A DNA stretch of 64,000 nt, taken from contig JAQFVV010006203.1 in NCBI GenBank assembly GCA_028023455.1, positions 10,820,876-10,884,875 of the forward strand, given 5' to 3'. Position numbers and translations under genes: made by a program. The notes beneath the pieces were generated by a model, which saw only the letters and a list, made by a program, of their open reading frames with translations, did not search any database and was not told where the DNA came from. This DNA is from Epiperipatus broadwayi. Its lineage: Eukaryota > Onychophora > Udeonychophora > Euonychophora > Peripatidae. This document shows positions 46,226 to 58,899 of the stretch, in pieces; the first letter of the stretch is position 1; the number at the start of each line of letters is the position of its first letter.

Positions 46226-46599
46226 GTGAGTAGTTTTAAAAATGTAACTTTAACATAAACAATCTAAAGGAAATTAAGATTTCTTCCGTTATTTCTTTCT
46301 ATTATAATTAATGATATAGACCCCTAAAAATTTCTTTCACAAATTAAATGTGAATATCTGTTTAAAAAAATTGCATTATTATTCATAACTCAACACCTAC
46401 TGAACCGATTTAGATATTTAAATATGGTTTGAAAGTCAGTCTGCCAACACTATTAGGGTGATTAACCCTGAAATTATTATTATATTTTCATCAAAACCAA
46501 ACATATGTGCCAAATTTGAAGAAAATCTGTTCACTAGAAATATGTTAAGAATCACTTACAAGATTTGACACAAATAAACATAAGTCTTAAGTAAAAGCA

Positions 46600-47042
46600 T
46601 TTAATAAATGAAAAGTCATGGTTTATAAACCAGAAATCAGCCATAAATGATTTGAAACCTATATTAAAAATTTACAGACAAAAATTGTATTCTGTTAAAA
46701 TAATTTTCTGTATTTCTTCACATCTCATTCTCTCCTTTTCATTACACATTTAAATCTGTTTTGATACAAGTGAATGGGATGTCTTCTAGTCAAAAAACCC
46801 CATTGGCTTGCAGACATTTAGCTGCAAATATTTTCAACGAAGAAGGTTTGTACAAGTCTTAGCCAGCAACAATCTTTCGGAAGATAAAATATATTCAAGA
46901 CAGATAGATACATTTAATAATTATTCTTAGATTCTGCTGAGTAAATTTTTTATCTGATTGGTTTTGAATTGGGCAGCAATACTTTTGTTAACAACTAATT
47001 AAAAACTATATATATATATATATACCTAGTTCTTTATATATA
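46600..47042. other. Intron sequence with no recognised feature
   Basis: AT-rich; an AT-dinucleotide run at about 47008-47045. Nothing else. Confidence 0.45.
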
Positions 47043-47204
47043 TATGATCACTAGATGGAACTTACCAATAGCTCTAATCAATTCAAAATCTCTATCAGGG
47101 TCCCTATCTCCAGACCAATTGGTTTCTAGCTTATTTTTTCTCTTTCGGCACTTATAAAATAAAAGCTTGATTAGAGCTATTGGTAAGCTCATCTAGTGAT
47201 CATA
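47043..47204. repeat. Fold-back repeat with about 37-bp arms
   Basis: TGATCACTAGATGGAACTTA and onward (47043-47081) is complementary to 47167-47204, ending CTAGTGATCATA, with one small gap. The 85-base loop is GC-richer in its middle. MITE-like in shape; no TSD seen. Confidence 0.65.
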
Positions 47205-50200
47205 AAATGCAAGCTTAAAAGCAAGTTACGAAATTTATGACTTGTTTTAATTATTATATATATATTGTGCCCTTGTCTGTAGGTCATAATAAGGTAGATA
47301 GGTCAATTACTAAAAAATTTTAAATTTTAAGTTATATTTGCATGATATATAATTAATAGTAGGATAATTAAATTTTATAGTACAATTTAAAGCTGAAAAT
47401 ACCTGGTATAAAACTGTAATAAATTATTTTAAAAGAAAACAGTTAAATAAAGCTTAAATATATCCTTGCTTATGGTTGTAAAAGCTGGCCATATAAAATA
47501 ACACAGCTATAAATATTTTAAAAGTATATTAATAATTTGAGTATAATATTTTAAAACTAATAAATTAAATAAATGCCATATGTAATGTTATAATTGTATT
47601 TAATAGTCAAAACTAATAGAGTATATTTTAAATTAAACTTTGGGATGGTGAGAATTATATTTAGTTCTACAAGTTTTAATTATTTTCCAAATTTTTTATA
47701 AAATATATCAGTTTTGGTAATTTAGACCGAGACGTAAATAAAAAATCATTTGATAAAGTTAGTAAACACGTGACTGTATATTATATACCTTCACACACAC
47801 GCTTGTTAAAATAATAATAAAGTTTGTGAATTTGAAACTAAATATAATTGCCATCGATCATTAAAGTAAAAGCTAAAATATTAAATATTGTTTTAATAAT
47901 TGTTTTTAAAGTTTAAATAATTTTGGTAAAATTAAAATTGAATTTAAAAATATAGTCTAAATAATATTTTGAGACATTATGTCATCAATTCTTTATTTTA
48001 AACGTCTATTCTGTTATAAAACTAAAATGGATAAATTTGTTCGCGCTATAAAGTTATTAACCAATCAACGGAGGTAAATTAGCAGACAAAATATAGGAAT
48101 TATACAGAGCGGGGAGAAGTAATGTGAAAGTGAAAGAGAAAGTAACCTATTTTTTTAGCTTATAACACCGTAGCTAGAAAAGTAATATAAATTTAAAATT
48201 TTGTATTTGTTTTAAAAAGTTCTTCTGTAACATAGAATATATTTTGACTGTATCGATATGAATTGCTAATTTTAAAAGTTATCTTACCAGGGAATTTATT
48301 CGAATTTAATCAAAACCTACAGTAGAGATGGAAGTACAAGGGAAAATACCTAAATTTATTACCTAAGGAGAAATATTTGGAAAATGTCTTAATACAACTT
48401 TATTTATGCTCAACCAGAAACTTAATTTTATCACTCAAAGAAATATAATTGGGACGCTATATGAGAACTTAAGAGAGAAGTTATTTGCCGTCAGAAAAAA
48501 AAATTATGACGCACAAAATTTATAAGGCTATTTTAAAGTTATGTTATACTTCTCTATGAAAAAAATTTAATATGCGTTTTATTATAAAGAAAAATAATGA
48601 TGAAGAAAGAATGTTTATCTTTTAAAGGAAAACATTATTAAAAATATAGTACAAGAATTTTAAAATAAAGAAAAGTAAAGAAGAATATAAAAGTGCTATT
48701 ATGGATTTTATAGAAAAGGAGCCGAAAAAACTTTATCTTATCAGAAAAAATATTACAAAGTACTCAATGGAAGAAATGTTTGATTTAGAAAAGATAAAAT
48801 TAAATTACTCAATGAAAATGGATCCATGGAAACAAAAAATTTACTGAATCTTTAAATAAAAGTACGTACAAGATGCATCGGTAAAGTCGCGCGGGAAAAT
48901 ATTAGCAGACAATAGTAGAAGAGAATGCCATGAATTAATAATTGTATACAATATTGTGAAAAACCAAGGATTGTCGTCTATGAAGATTTATTAAACAGAG
49001 CTATTGTTTTACTTTAAAATAGAACATTAAGTGACTGAATGAAGAAATAAAATATTTTTTTTTATAGCTTAAATATGAACGGTTCAAGGAAGTCTGGTGA
49101 AGAAGTATCGTAAATATAATTTAAATGTTTTATTAATTGTATTTAAAATATAAAATGCTATATTAGCTTAGGGAAAACATATAAACATAAATTTAATAAT
49201 AATGAGATTTAAATATAATAGCTTAATAGAATGATAGAAATATTGTTTTAAAAATAAAAAGTATGTATGGAAGTTTTAATATCTACAAGAATTAATGGAA
49301 TGGTGAAGCCTACAGAACACGATCGAGAAGATCAAGATCGTTTTGGTAATTTTGGTATTTATTCATAATGCATAATGTATTTTTTTTTTAGATCATCTAT
49401 TGTTTAAGAATGATGTGTGAAAGTTTTAAAATTATAAGTACACATTTTTATACAACATTAAAACATATTCTGAGATAAGAATAATTTTAAATATGCATGC
49501 AATGAGTTATTTCAAGTATAATTAATAATATAAGTTGTCAAAACAATTGTGTGATTCTTTTGAACTTTCATGTAACAAAGTATTAGATATTTTAAAATGG
49601 TTTGTATATGATAAATATACGAGAAAAGTAGTAAAAGATTTTCTTAGAGAACAGCTGTATAGTTTTGAAATAAAATGAATTTTATTATTGTTAGAAATGT
49701 AGATAAGATTTTGTCGATGTACTGTATAGAAAAATCTAGAAAAATAAGATCGGATAGTGACTTGGTAGTACTAGTGTAGAGGAAACCAAGATGATGTTTT
49801 GCTAAGAAATAAGAAAAATAACATATTTGGATCATAGTTAGTTTGTGTGATTTCAGTATAGCTAACTAAGCCCTATCACTGAACACATATATTTTGGACA
49901 GTGTCTTTACGTATCGTTTAAACTCTTTGATGTTATATAAAGCTGAAGAAATAGCTTTAGTATCACTCCTATAATAGAGGTGGGTAGACAGACAAAGGTC
50001 ACTCCTCTATAGTGTCTTTAAATTCACTGTGCCATTATTGTCAAGGTTTACGACGGATAATATTCTAGTTATTTTTGATCCTGTGCATCTATTTTCGCTA
50101 TCCTTGTTTCGTGAATCTGCATCGTCAGAAAGATATTTTACAGAAATAATGAATAAAATAGAACTGAGGGTATGTTACCATTTAAGTAAGAATAGTTTAT

Positions 50201-51939
50201 TTACTGGAATGTGTTAGAATTGTGTAATTTTAAAAGTGAAAGTACAAAAATCATAAAGAGAGAAAGAATCATATAACACAGTTTAAAACCAATTTGAAAA
50301 CAAATATAAGATTTTTAAAAGAGAAATCTAAACAAAGTTTTTTTTTTTAAGTGATAATAAAATTTGAATATTTTTATAATAATATTTAGAAAATAAATAT
50401 TGCATGTTTGTTAAGAAAATAATTCAATAATGTGTAATAGACACATATATTTGTGCATGGTATGTTAATAATTGTAATTACCATCCGAAGCAAGGCTTGA
50501 ATGAGTATATTAGATTAATAAGCATTGTATAGTGACAGTAAAACGTAATATCAAATGTAGAAGAATGTTTTTGAATCTGAAGGATTCCATATAACTAATA
50601 TAAATTTAGAGTTTTATGATTTTGTAGAATGTTTACTACGAATGTAATTTTATAAAAATATAATTTTAAAAAATAGTAGGGATACAAAGTATTAGTGATA
50701 ATTAAAAATAAATACATTTTGTAACAAGCTAAACTAAAATAAGAAATCCAATAATAATAATACTGTACTTTCTTAAGTATTTAAAAGATGAGAATTAACT
50801 AGAAAAATAAGTAGAAGTTTGGTTTTATTATATAAACTAGTAAAATCATTTTGTGATAGGAGAGTAAGGATATCCAATGTACATAATGTAAAATAGTGTT
50901 TTTTGTTTATGTTATTAATAAACTTTGTTGTAAATTTATTATAAAGCTTTGTGTCTTCGTTATTATTTCTCCACATGGATGCATGATATCACAATACACA
51001 TTGATAATTGAAACAGACATATAGTTTTGCACAAAATAGGTAAACATAAAAGTGTTATAATAATTTTGAAAATTTATTTGTATGATAAAAATTAAAAGAT
51101 CATAATTATATCATTTATTGGTCATAAGTTGGTTGCCACAATATTAAAATAAATTATATGCTAATGTTACCACACGTATTTTGTTGTCGGATTATTAAAA
51201 TACTACCACGTACGTAATTATTTATTTCATGTAGGGAGTAATAAGATTATATTATACTATTATTATTATTATTATTATTTATTATTGTTAGTTGCTGCGT
51301 AGTGAATTATGACATAAAATTCCCTTTTCATAGTTTACTACCGTAATTTTAAATCAGTTAGAGTACAATTTATGAACCTGAGATTTATTTGATTTTATTT
51401 TATTTATTCTATTTATTTACTTAATCTTATTTAATTGAGCTAGATTATTATTACAAAGAATATTAAGACATGATTATTATTTTAATCGTAGAGAAAAGAG
51501 CTTAGAAAGTCGTAAGAATACTATAAGTTAGTTATTTAGTATAGTAAAAGGGGAAATAGTGTTCTTATGCCATTGAAATAGTATCATGTGGATAATATCT
51601 CAATGTAGTCTGTCTCGTTCTCCGTGTCGTCACTCCATGTCTCATGAAAATGATAAATATTTATTAATTCAGTTACAAAATATAACTGTATTTGTATTTT
51701 AAAAGTTAGAACCAGTAATCATTTTAATTAACGCTGGATATTTCATTTTATTTATTTGTTAAACTGAGCTAGAACCCGGAATATATATTCGTAAAAATAT
51801 TTCACTGAGCTAGAACCCGGAATATATTTTAAATACTATATAAATTTTATGGAGAGGATGTGGACGGAGGAGGAGGGCAGAATATATATATAAAGAACTA
51901 TGAAAGAAAAAATTATTGTTGAATATTTTAATATGATCA
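47205..51939. other. Intron sequence with faint LINE traces
   Basis: Mostly featureless A/T-rich DNA. At about 48660-48760 a frame gives EEYKSAIMDFIEKE, weakly like the basic linker of LINE family II. Near 49930-50020 a GAGG/CCTC-rich patch with short inverted pairs may be a decayed family A relative. A TTA microsatellite is at 51261-51285. ACTGAGCTAGAACCCGGAAT is repeated at about 51764 and 51805. A purine-rich GGACGGAGGAGGAGGGCAG follows at about 51862. Short ORFs here are not supported as genes. Confidence 0.35.
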
Positions 51940-52985
51940 TGTTTCTATATGATGGAATGGAGGAAGTGATATTACTGGTAATAGAAAATCTGAGTTAATT
52001 GAAATGCAAACTAGTTTTAAACAAGGGCTTGTACTAGTTCCAACTTTGTTTTTTTTATGACTATGACATTGAAATAAGTTACGGGCAGTTTCATGAAGAT
52101 GACATTAAAGTTCAATGTAAATTTGGTAGTAGAAATTTTAATTTGAGCTGGTTTTAAAAACAAGATCTTCAAAATTTACAATATATTGATGCGTTATTCT
52201 TTTTAATCCAAACTTTGTTGTTAATGTTTTGAATGCAATCTATAAAAAAATTCATGTGGTGATTGATGCTCAGAAATATCTGGTGCTTTATCAGTCAGAG
52301 ATGGCAAAAATTCTTTTGTAACTTTAATTTTGGATAGCCATTAACTTGAGAATCTCAGTTAAAAATTTTGTTAATTTTTTAGACAGAAAGGCATATTTGA
52401 ATGTTTGAGATATTGAGTTATAGAAAGTGATATAATTATTTAAATTAAATTAATTGCATATAAGGCCATTATGTTTCCTAATTTATTGTAAGAAATTAAA
52501 CTTGGACTCCTTTTTCATTTAAGAATACTTAAATTCTATAAATATGATGGTGGTCATAATTCTATTCAGTATGTTCTTCAAGTTGTTGAATGTAATGCTA
52601 TCAAATCTATTATTGTAAGGGCAAATCTGTGTCAAATTGGATATATAAAGCATATGTACAGTAATAATTTCGTCAAAAAGTATTTTATGGGGAATTTGAC
52701 TATGAAAGGAAGACTTCATTTATATTATAAATATTATTTCAATGATATTCTAAAGCGGTTCCTTGTTGATTACTTTTACTTGGAGGCTATGGCTGAGAAT
52801 AAAATACAGTGAAAACTTAAGTCAAATGAGTGAAGTTTTTCAAAAAGAAAAATTTGATGGAAAAGATAGAATTGCAAGATGTCATATTCTAAAAGACTTC
52901 TTGGAGAATATATAGACATATTTGTAGTTCAAAAATTGATTTGTATAACTGCAAAACTTTAACTTTTGGGATTTCTTTGACTCTA
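51940..52985 (+). mobile_element. LINE family I remnant, third copy
   Basis: Broken frames recall LxxGMxxS...ITGNRKSEL and FKQGLVLVPTLF (about 51950-52050). Then comes an RT thumb/C-terminal part on the pattern of the copy at 1640 (FYGE-like GNLTMKGRL near 52690, YFNDILKRF near 52738). It ends in IYRHICSSKIDLYNCK at about 52910-52955, the C-terminal finger. Heavily decayed; the YADD box is not recognisable. Confidence 0.65.
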
Positions 52986-53583
52986 AAAAAGAGTTGGAAT
53001 GGTTCATGAGTGACTAATGATAATATACACATGACCGTATACATAAGGAATAAAATTCAGTAATGAACTGGAAAAACAAGTTATTAATTTTTTTTTATAT
53101 ATATTGCATGGACATTTGAATATATGTTGCTTTTCTGACTGAAGGCAGATTGAAATACTTAATCAATAGAGACTTTTGTTCCATTGATAAAATTTAACTA
53201 CCATCAATATAATCTACCCTCATTTTACCATCTTTTTAACTTATTCAAATATTTAGAGGTGTATCATAAACTTTATATCAATTTACAAGTGTTATTTAAT
53301 ACTACTTCATTATTAGCTACTAATCTTCATTTTAAAGATAATTATTATATTCCTTTGATTCATATATATGATTTAATATATTAAAAATTAAATATATTAA
53401 TATTTATTAATACATGTCTTCTTTTTTTTTGATTTATGATTTAACTTTTTTTTTTAACCATGTAAGAAATTTTAATATATTTTTCAGATAATGTAAACAT
53501 TCTTATTATATGTTACAAATTATAGGAAAAATATAATGAAATTATTTAAAGACAGTAATTATCTATGAGTGTATGCTGATAAA

Positions 53584-53712
53584 ACAGGCAAAACTCACTA
53601 TACGTATTGCCACACACTGCAAGCTAGAGTAATAGTGTGTGGCAATATGTATAGTGAGTTTTGCCTGTTTTAATAACAGTTATAAGCAAGTATAAGAAAT
53701 GGTAATATGTGT
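53584..53712 (+). mobile_element. 129-bp hairpin derivative of family M with 14-bp TSD
   Basis: TGTATGCTGATAAA at 53570-53583 and 53713-53726 brackets the insert. Inside, about 38 bases (53584-53620) pair with 53638-53675 in a near-perfect hairpin. The rest, TTTTAATAACAGTTATAAGC and onward, is the family M sequence seen at 44655-44690. The long duplication argues for retroposition of a snapback RNA or cDNA. Confidence 0.78.
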
Positions 53713-53751
53713 TGTATGCTGATAAAGTTATACTTACAAATTAAATTGATA

Positions 53752-54383
53752 CTTATATAAAGCTAAAACTTTAGTACATGCGCCTTGAGTGCTTAATTTT
53801 AGCAAGAGAGACCTCTACAAATCATAACACGAGATTCGACTTTATAAAGATAGGAGGGGGACCCTCTTATCTCTAACCTATTTTTCTTAATTATATAGGC
53901 AAATCTAAAGCATTTTGATTTGGGAGCATGAAGCTAATAAATTCTTCACTGATTAAGTCCACTATTTCTATTAACATTCGCGAAATCTTTCGATTTACGA
54001 CGAGTCAATATTTAGATATTAAATTTAGAAATATTTTGAATCAATTTAAAGTTATAAATATTAATTCTTATTAAGCGCAATGTCAGCACGTAATTCTTAT
54101 ATAAAGCTAAAGCTTTAGTACATGCACCTTGAGTGGGCTTAATCAGTGAAGAATTTATTAGCTTCATGCTCCCAAATCAAAATGCTTTAGATTTGCCTAT
54201 ATAATTAAAAAAAATAGGTTAGAGATAAGAGGGTCCCTGTTATCTTTATAAAGTCGAATCTCATGTTATGATTTGTAGAGGTTTCTCTTGCTAAAATTAA
54301 GCACTCAAGGCGCATGTACTAAAGTTTTAGCTTTATATAAGTATTACATGCTGACATTGCGCTTAATAAGAATTAATATTTAT
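53752..54383. mobile_element. Family A-like tandem dimer with snapback copy and 14-bp TSD
   Basis: AAATTAAATTGATA lies at 53738-53751 and 54384-54397. Between them, 53752-53968 is a plus copy. TTAGTACATGC recurs 344 bases on (53771 and 54115), showing the start of a second tandem plus copy (about 54041-54128). At about 54129 the sequence reverses, and 54129-54383 is the complement of the first copy plus its leader. A hairpin at 53848-53872 (AGATAGGAGGG, GGA, CCCTCTTATCT) takes the place of the family A hairpins. No protein. Confidence 0.75.
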
Positions 54384-54399
54384 AAATTAAATTGATATA

Positions 54400-54836
54400 A
54401 TTATCATTAAGTAAATAGAAAAACAGTAGCAATTGGGATGGTGTAATGACTTGGAATTATTGACAAGACAGATTATGTTGAAATGTATCTCGGGAATTAT
54501 TTACATTATCCCTATGTCTATAATCTTATGTTCAAAGAAGCAGTATGACTGTTCGGGAAGTTGTTTGAGAAATATCTTAAACATTGCTGGATCTTTTAAA
54601 TCCAAATGCATTTCATTTTATTAGGTATTAATTAATTGGATTACTAATCTGTTTATTTGAATAGTTTAGCTTATTGAAAACTATGAATTTGAAGACAAAA
54701 ACACTATACTATAAAACAGTTTCAATAAATTGTTTTATTTCATCTATTAATAGTGTATTTATTGTATTTAAATACTAACATGCTAATTAAATTAAAATAT
54801 TGCAACATTTATACTTCTACACATGTATCTTTTTAG
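54400..54836. other. Intron sequence before PRODH exon e
   Basis: AT-rich. The short open frame at 54433-54624 has no recognisable domain and no family resemblance. Nothing else. Confidence 0.45.
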
Positions 54837-55024
54837 ATGCAACTTTCTGAAGTCTTTGTTCATTCCCATCTGTTCTTTCAAAAAATTTTGGGTACGAAAG
54901 ATGACCCTATTAAAACTGGTATTAAAAGATCAGATTTTGAAGCGCAGCTAAAGAATTTAGGTATAGCCACAGATAAGCAAGAATTTCAACAGTGGTTTGA
55001 TGCTGTAGATTTTGATCAAGATGG
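54837..55024 (+). CDS. PRODH: Proline dehydrogenase, exon e with first half of an EF-hand loop
   Basis: This 188-nt exon starts MQLSEVFVHSH, matching the LLQLSEV-type segment that follows the GRP block in animal PRODH. It continues through an insertion-type region (KLGIA-like NLGIATDKQEFQQWF) and ends DAVDFDQDG. The acceptor is ATCTTTTTAG at 54836 and the donor is GTAATT at 55025. Phase is 0 at entry with two bases left over. The ATG at its start is internal. The C-terminal residues DFDQDG supply positions 1 to 6 of a canonical EF-hand calcium loop, completed by the exon at 57340. Vertebrate PRODH has a degenerate version of this region. Confidence 0.93.
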
Positions 55025-57339
55025 GTAATTGTATTGTTCATATTTTTTTCTGTCATTAATATTTACAATATTCTTTTATTTCTTTTTTCATTATTTGTGT
55101 AATTATTAATCACAGTTTTACTTAATATTATTTAATTGTAATTATATTATGGTATATAGATAAATTATATGAATTTAATTTTAAATTTGTATGACGTGCT
55201 CAGATACATTTTAATGATGGATATTTCACTTATCAAGCTGATTATTTTTTATCAGTAGCAGTCACTATTATGCTACTTTTATTGTTCTCTTACTCGTATT
55301 TATTTATGTCAGGTTACATTATACTTAAACAGTTAAAAGTTTATGTACATAAAACAAGGGAGTTAATCCATTTAAAACTATATGCAAAAGCCTTTGTCAC
55401 TAAAAATGTTGTGATGTGAAATACCACTTCAGTCAGATGTTAGTTAACATTAGCTATTTATTTGAAGAGCAGTAATGACTCCTGGTTCATTGTCTTTTTG
55501 GCAATTGATATTTCTCAGGTTACATTGCTGAACCAAAATTGATTTGTTTATTTATTAGGGAAATAGTAGATCACATGTTTCTAATTTTTGTATTGGCAAA
55601 AGATCTAAGATTACTAGATCTTAGTACATCTTCTGAACAAAAGTTGCAGAACAGAATGAATTTGTTACTGGTCTATTAGTTTAGTGCATAAAGATGTTGA
55701 GATTATTTAGAGATTTTATTTTGTTTTGAAATTGATATATTTTAACTAATTTCAATGTACTTTTAAAAGTAACAGAATGACTTGACTTTTATAACTATTT
55801 TTTTTTGAAAGCCGATTGTCTTTTGGATTCATCTTTTTTCTTTTACTGCCAAAAAGTTAAGGAAGCTGTGGAACATTTTCCTTATAACTGCAGTATTAAG
55901 AATATTTTGATTATGTTTTCTTTCTATATAAGGAAAATATTGGCAGTGATCATTATTTAATGCAACGATGTTTAATAAAAAATAAAATAATTAATGTTAA
56001 ATGTTGGGTCAAGTTTAGTTTTTCCTTTTCATTTCAATCTCTGTGACTTTGGTTGCAAATGAATCTCTGAATGCTGCTCTTCTAATTGGAAATCTTGATG
56101 AATAAAATAGCAATTCATATGAAAATCATGTAGAAATAATGTCCAGTATACATTATATCATTAATTTTATGTGATGGAATAAAAAAAATAAATTACACAT
56201 TTAGGATTTGTATGTTACTTATATCAAACTCATATTTAAAGTCATATTTTCTAATTTCTACTCATTTATATTGCTGTTTTTTCCTGTTGGAATATTTTGT
56301 GAGCTTTGAGTTTTGGTTATTAGATAATATGCTAATAACTTTGAAAAGACATGCTCTGATTACTTGATATTAGTAATGTGGAAAATTATTAATCAAAAAG
56401 TATTAATATTATATGAAATTATAGGACATTAGTATATATGTATTGTAATGGTATAGATGATATATGGGTAAATATAGGAAGATGGGCACCATTTGTAGTG
56501 GTACAAAAAAAAAGGTATGACATGGGGAGATTGGAAACATATCATCATCCCCAATATCACAAATATAAATAAATAATCAAGAATGAGCAAATATAAAATG
56601 ATAAGAATACATAAAAGGAATGAACATGAGAGTCAGCCTAAAATAAAAATATAATAGTTATCTTGATCATTAGTTATAACCTGCAAGATACCCAACATTT
56701 TATATAAGCAATTAACTGAACAATCAATCATGAAGTGAATAATCATCAGTCAACCCCTGACTTGATTTAAGAGATACATTACAAACAGGCTACTTATCTA
56801 GCCATTGCCAAACTCAAGGCAAAATATAACACAATAATCTAGATGCACATACTTAAATTCTAATATGCCACTCATAATAAATTAAAAATAATGCTGGAAT
56901 ACTGATACACACCAGTCATTATCAATACTCTGGCCATATAGTACCATTAGTATACTGGCCAAGTATAAACTTAATTCCTAATAAAAAAAACAAAATTTAG
57001 TGAATGGACTTTAAAGGTAATACCTTTGCTTTATCCAGAATTCATCTGAATGTCCAAACACCAACATATATCCCTACATCTATATAATTAACCATTATGT
57101 TCTCTAGAGCTAACTCAAGACTATAAATTTTAATTCCAATCATTCAAACTATTCAAATGAAGTAGAATAAGCTGTTATATATATATATTACATTATCTCT
57201 TGTTTACAGTTAGTTTTTAGATTCTTGTAGTCTTGAGCTAGCACTAGAGAGCATAATAGTTAGTTATATGGATGTAGGGGTTTATGTTTGCATATATCTT
57301 ATAAACTTTTTTAAATAATTTTTTTTTTTTACGTTGTAG
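55025..57339. other. PRODH intron, no recognised element
   Basis: A 2.3-kb AT-rich intron that keeps good splice sites at both ends. I see no repeat shared with the rest of the window and no exon. Confidence 0.5.
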
Positions 57340-57421
57340 GATTGTTGATATATTTGAATGGCGACGTCTTCTTGATCAGACAATGCAGGCTTCGAATCTT
57401 TTCAAGATTCCAAACTTGGAG
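57340..57421 (+). CDS. PRODH: Proline dehydrogenase, exon f with second half of an EF-hand loop
   Basis: This 82-nt exon encodes IVDIFEWRRLLDQTM and then QASNLFKIPNLE after completing a glycine codon with its first base. Joined to the previous exon, it gives the loop D-F-D-Q-D-G-I-V-D-I-F-E, with acidic ligands at 1, 3, 5, 9 and 12 and glycine at 6, as in functional EF-hands. The LFKIPNLE stretch corresponds to the (F/L)xVPN segment that precedes the TGxLxPL motif in other PRODH proteins. The acceptor is ACGTTGTAG at 57339 and the donor is GTAAGT at 57422. The exon ends on a codon boundary. Confidence 0.93.
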
Positions 57422-58867
57422 GTAAGTTAATATAGAAAATGTATATATGTTTTTTGCTCCTGTTTTAAATTAAAAATCTCTTCTAAATAAAAATAATATT
57501 TTTAGTAATTTTAAAACGTATTACTCATTTTTACATTTACATTTTGCGTCTTAAATTGGCATTTTAGTCATTTAATATAATATGATTTTTTATTCATTTA
57601 ATAAAAGAAATAGTTTTTAATGGTTAATTTCATTTTAAAGCAATTTTAATATATGTTAAAGTGGATAGTAGAGAATTAGTAATAAAATGATAACATTTGA
57701 TCATTGTTTATTATTGCTTGCCTTTTTGACATAATTTGTTTTAAAATCTCAATTTGAAATATTAAATTGATTTAAAATTCAATTGTAGTACATTATTAAT
57801 GAAATTTTAAAACTAATATATATTTTATTGTGCTTATTGTAATAGTACATATTTATTGTGTTATAATTAGCAATATAATACATATTCCCAGAACAAGGAT
57901 GATTAAAATTGTTTCTCATAGATTTGTAATTCATAATTAACACTGGTTTGTTTTTGATAGAACTAAGCAGTTGCTGCAAATTTGTCTCATGAAATGTTCA
58001 AATTTTATATATTCTGCAGAGTTGTCATTTTATGATTAAAGTTTGCATTTTGTATAAATGGTAGATATACTTTTTGTCTATTAATCTGGAAGTTTTTTAA
58101 TGCTAGTTTTATCTTTTTGTTACTATTTTTATATTTAATATTTAAAGTCAGATAGTTATATTTTGGCTTTGTTTTGTGGCATACTTGTTATTAACAGTAT
58201 CCATTGTATGCCTTCGATTTTGTTCTTTCAAATCACTATCACCTACTTCAGGTGTATAAATTTTGCTGAGATTTTTGCAAATTTTCTGCTTTTCTATAAG
58301 TATTTTTTTTGTATTACTAATTTAATCTAAAAGGCATTAGCGTTATTTGTTCACTATATCATTTTTTTTTTGTCTTAGTAGTTGCTTTAGTTTTTCATCT
58401 GATTTAGCTTTACAATTTCTTATTTCAACACTAACATTTTACTTTCATAAGACATGGCATTAAAAGTTGTCTTAAATAAGTAAAATTTTTATAGACAATT
58501 TCTTCAATATATTTCTGAAGTAGTAAAACTTTAAATGCGCGAACTATAAAAATCCTTTGCAAATCAGACTTTCTAGAAAGAATTTTAATAAATTTGCAAA
58601 TAACAACTTCTTATAATAATCATTTGGTCAGCAGATTAATTAAAAACTAACTTGTAAACGAAAATCATCTTCCATTATATATTTAGCATTGTTGTTAATG
58701 CGTGTTTATTCCCTGATGATTTTTTTAAAAAAATAATGAATCTAGTAAAGCCGTTCATCTGAAGAAATATTAATCTGAAAAAATCTCGATTTATTTAAAA
58801 AATATTGAAATGGTTTGTTCACCTAGAATGATGAGATGAGATGCATTGTGACTTTTCCTTTTTTCAG
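57422..58867. other. PRODH intron, no recognised element
   Basis: A 1.4-kb AT-rich intron. Nothing beyond homopolymer runs. Confidence 0.5.
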
Positions 58868-58899
58868 AGTCAAGAATCTCACGGCCATCATACCAAGAG
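58868..58899 (+). CDS. PRODH: Proline dehydrogenase, candidate 32-nt microexon
   Basis: A 32-base candidate exon lies between CCTTTTTTCAG and GTAATT. In phase 0 after the previous exon it reads SQESHGHHTK plus two bases of an arginine or serine codon, with no stop. It falls where PRODH proteins go from the VPN segment to the TGxLEPL segment, a place where length varies. The histidine-rich sequence is not conserved in family members I know, so support is splice sites, phase and position only. The next expected exon (TGxLxPL, then the EEE helix) was not found in the remaining 5.1 kb. It is probably beyond the window end. Confidence 0.55.

Larger units (their letters stand above)
45615..46590 (+). 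repeat. Three diverged direct repeats of about 320-340 bp
   Basis: Copies begin TTAAGATTTC at about 45616, 45951 and 46276, each followed by a C/T-rich stretch, then (A)CATTCCTAAAATGTCTTCCTC-like sequence. Copies one and three also share CTGCCAACA...GTGCAAAATTTGAAGAAAATC. The middle copy is interrupted by the hammerhead-bearing element. Confidence 0.55.

Noticed and set aside
54433-54624. Open frame of 63 codons near PRODH exon e
   Set aside because: No domain, no splice-site support and no family resemblance; short frames like this arise by chance in this sequence.
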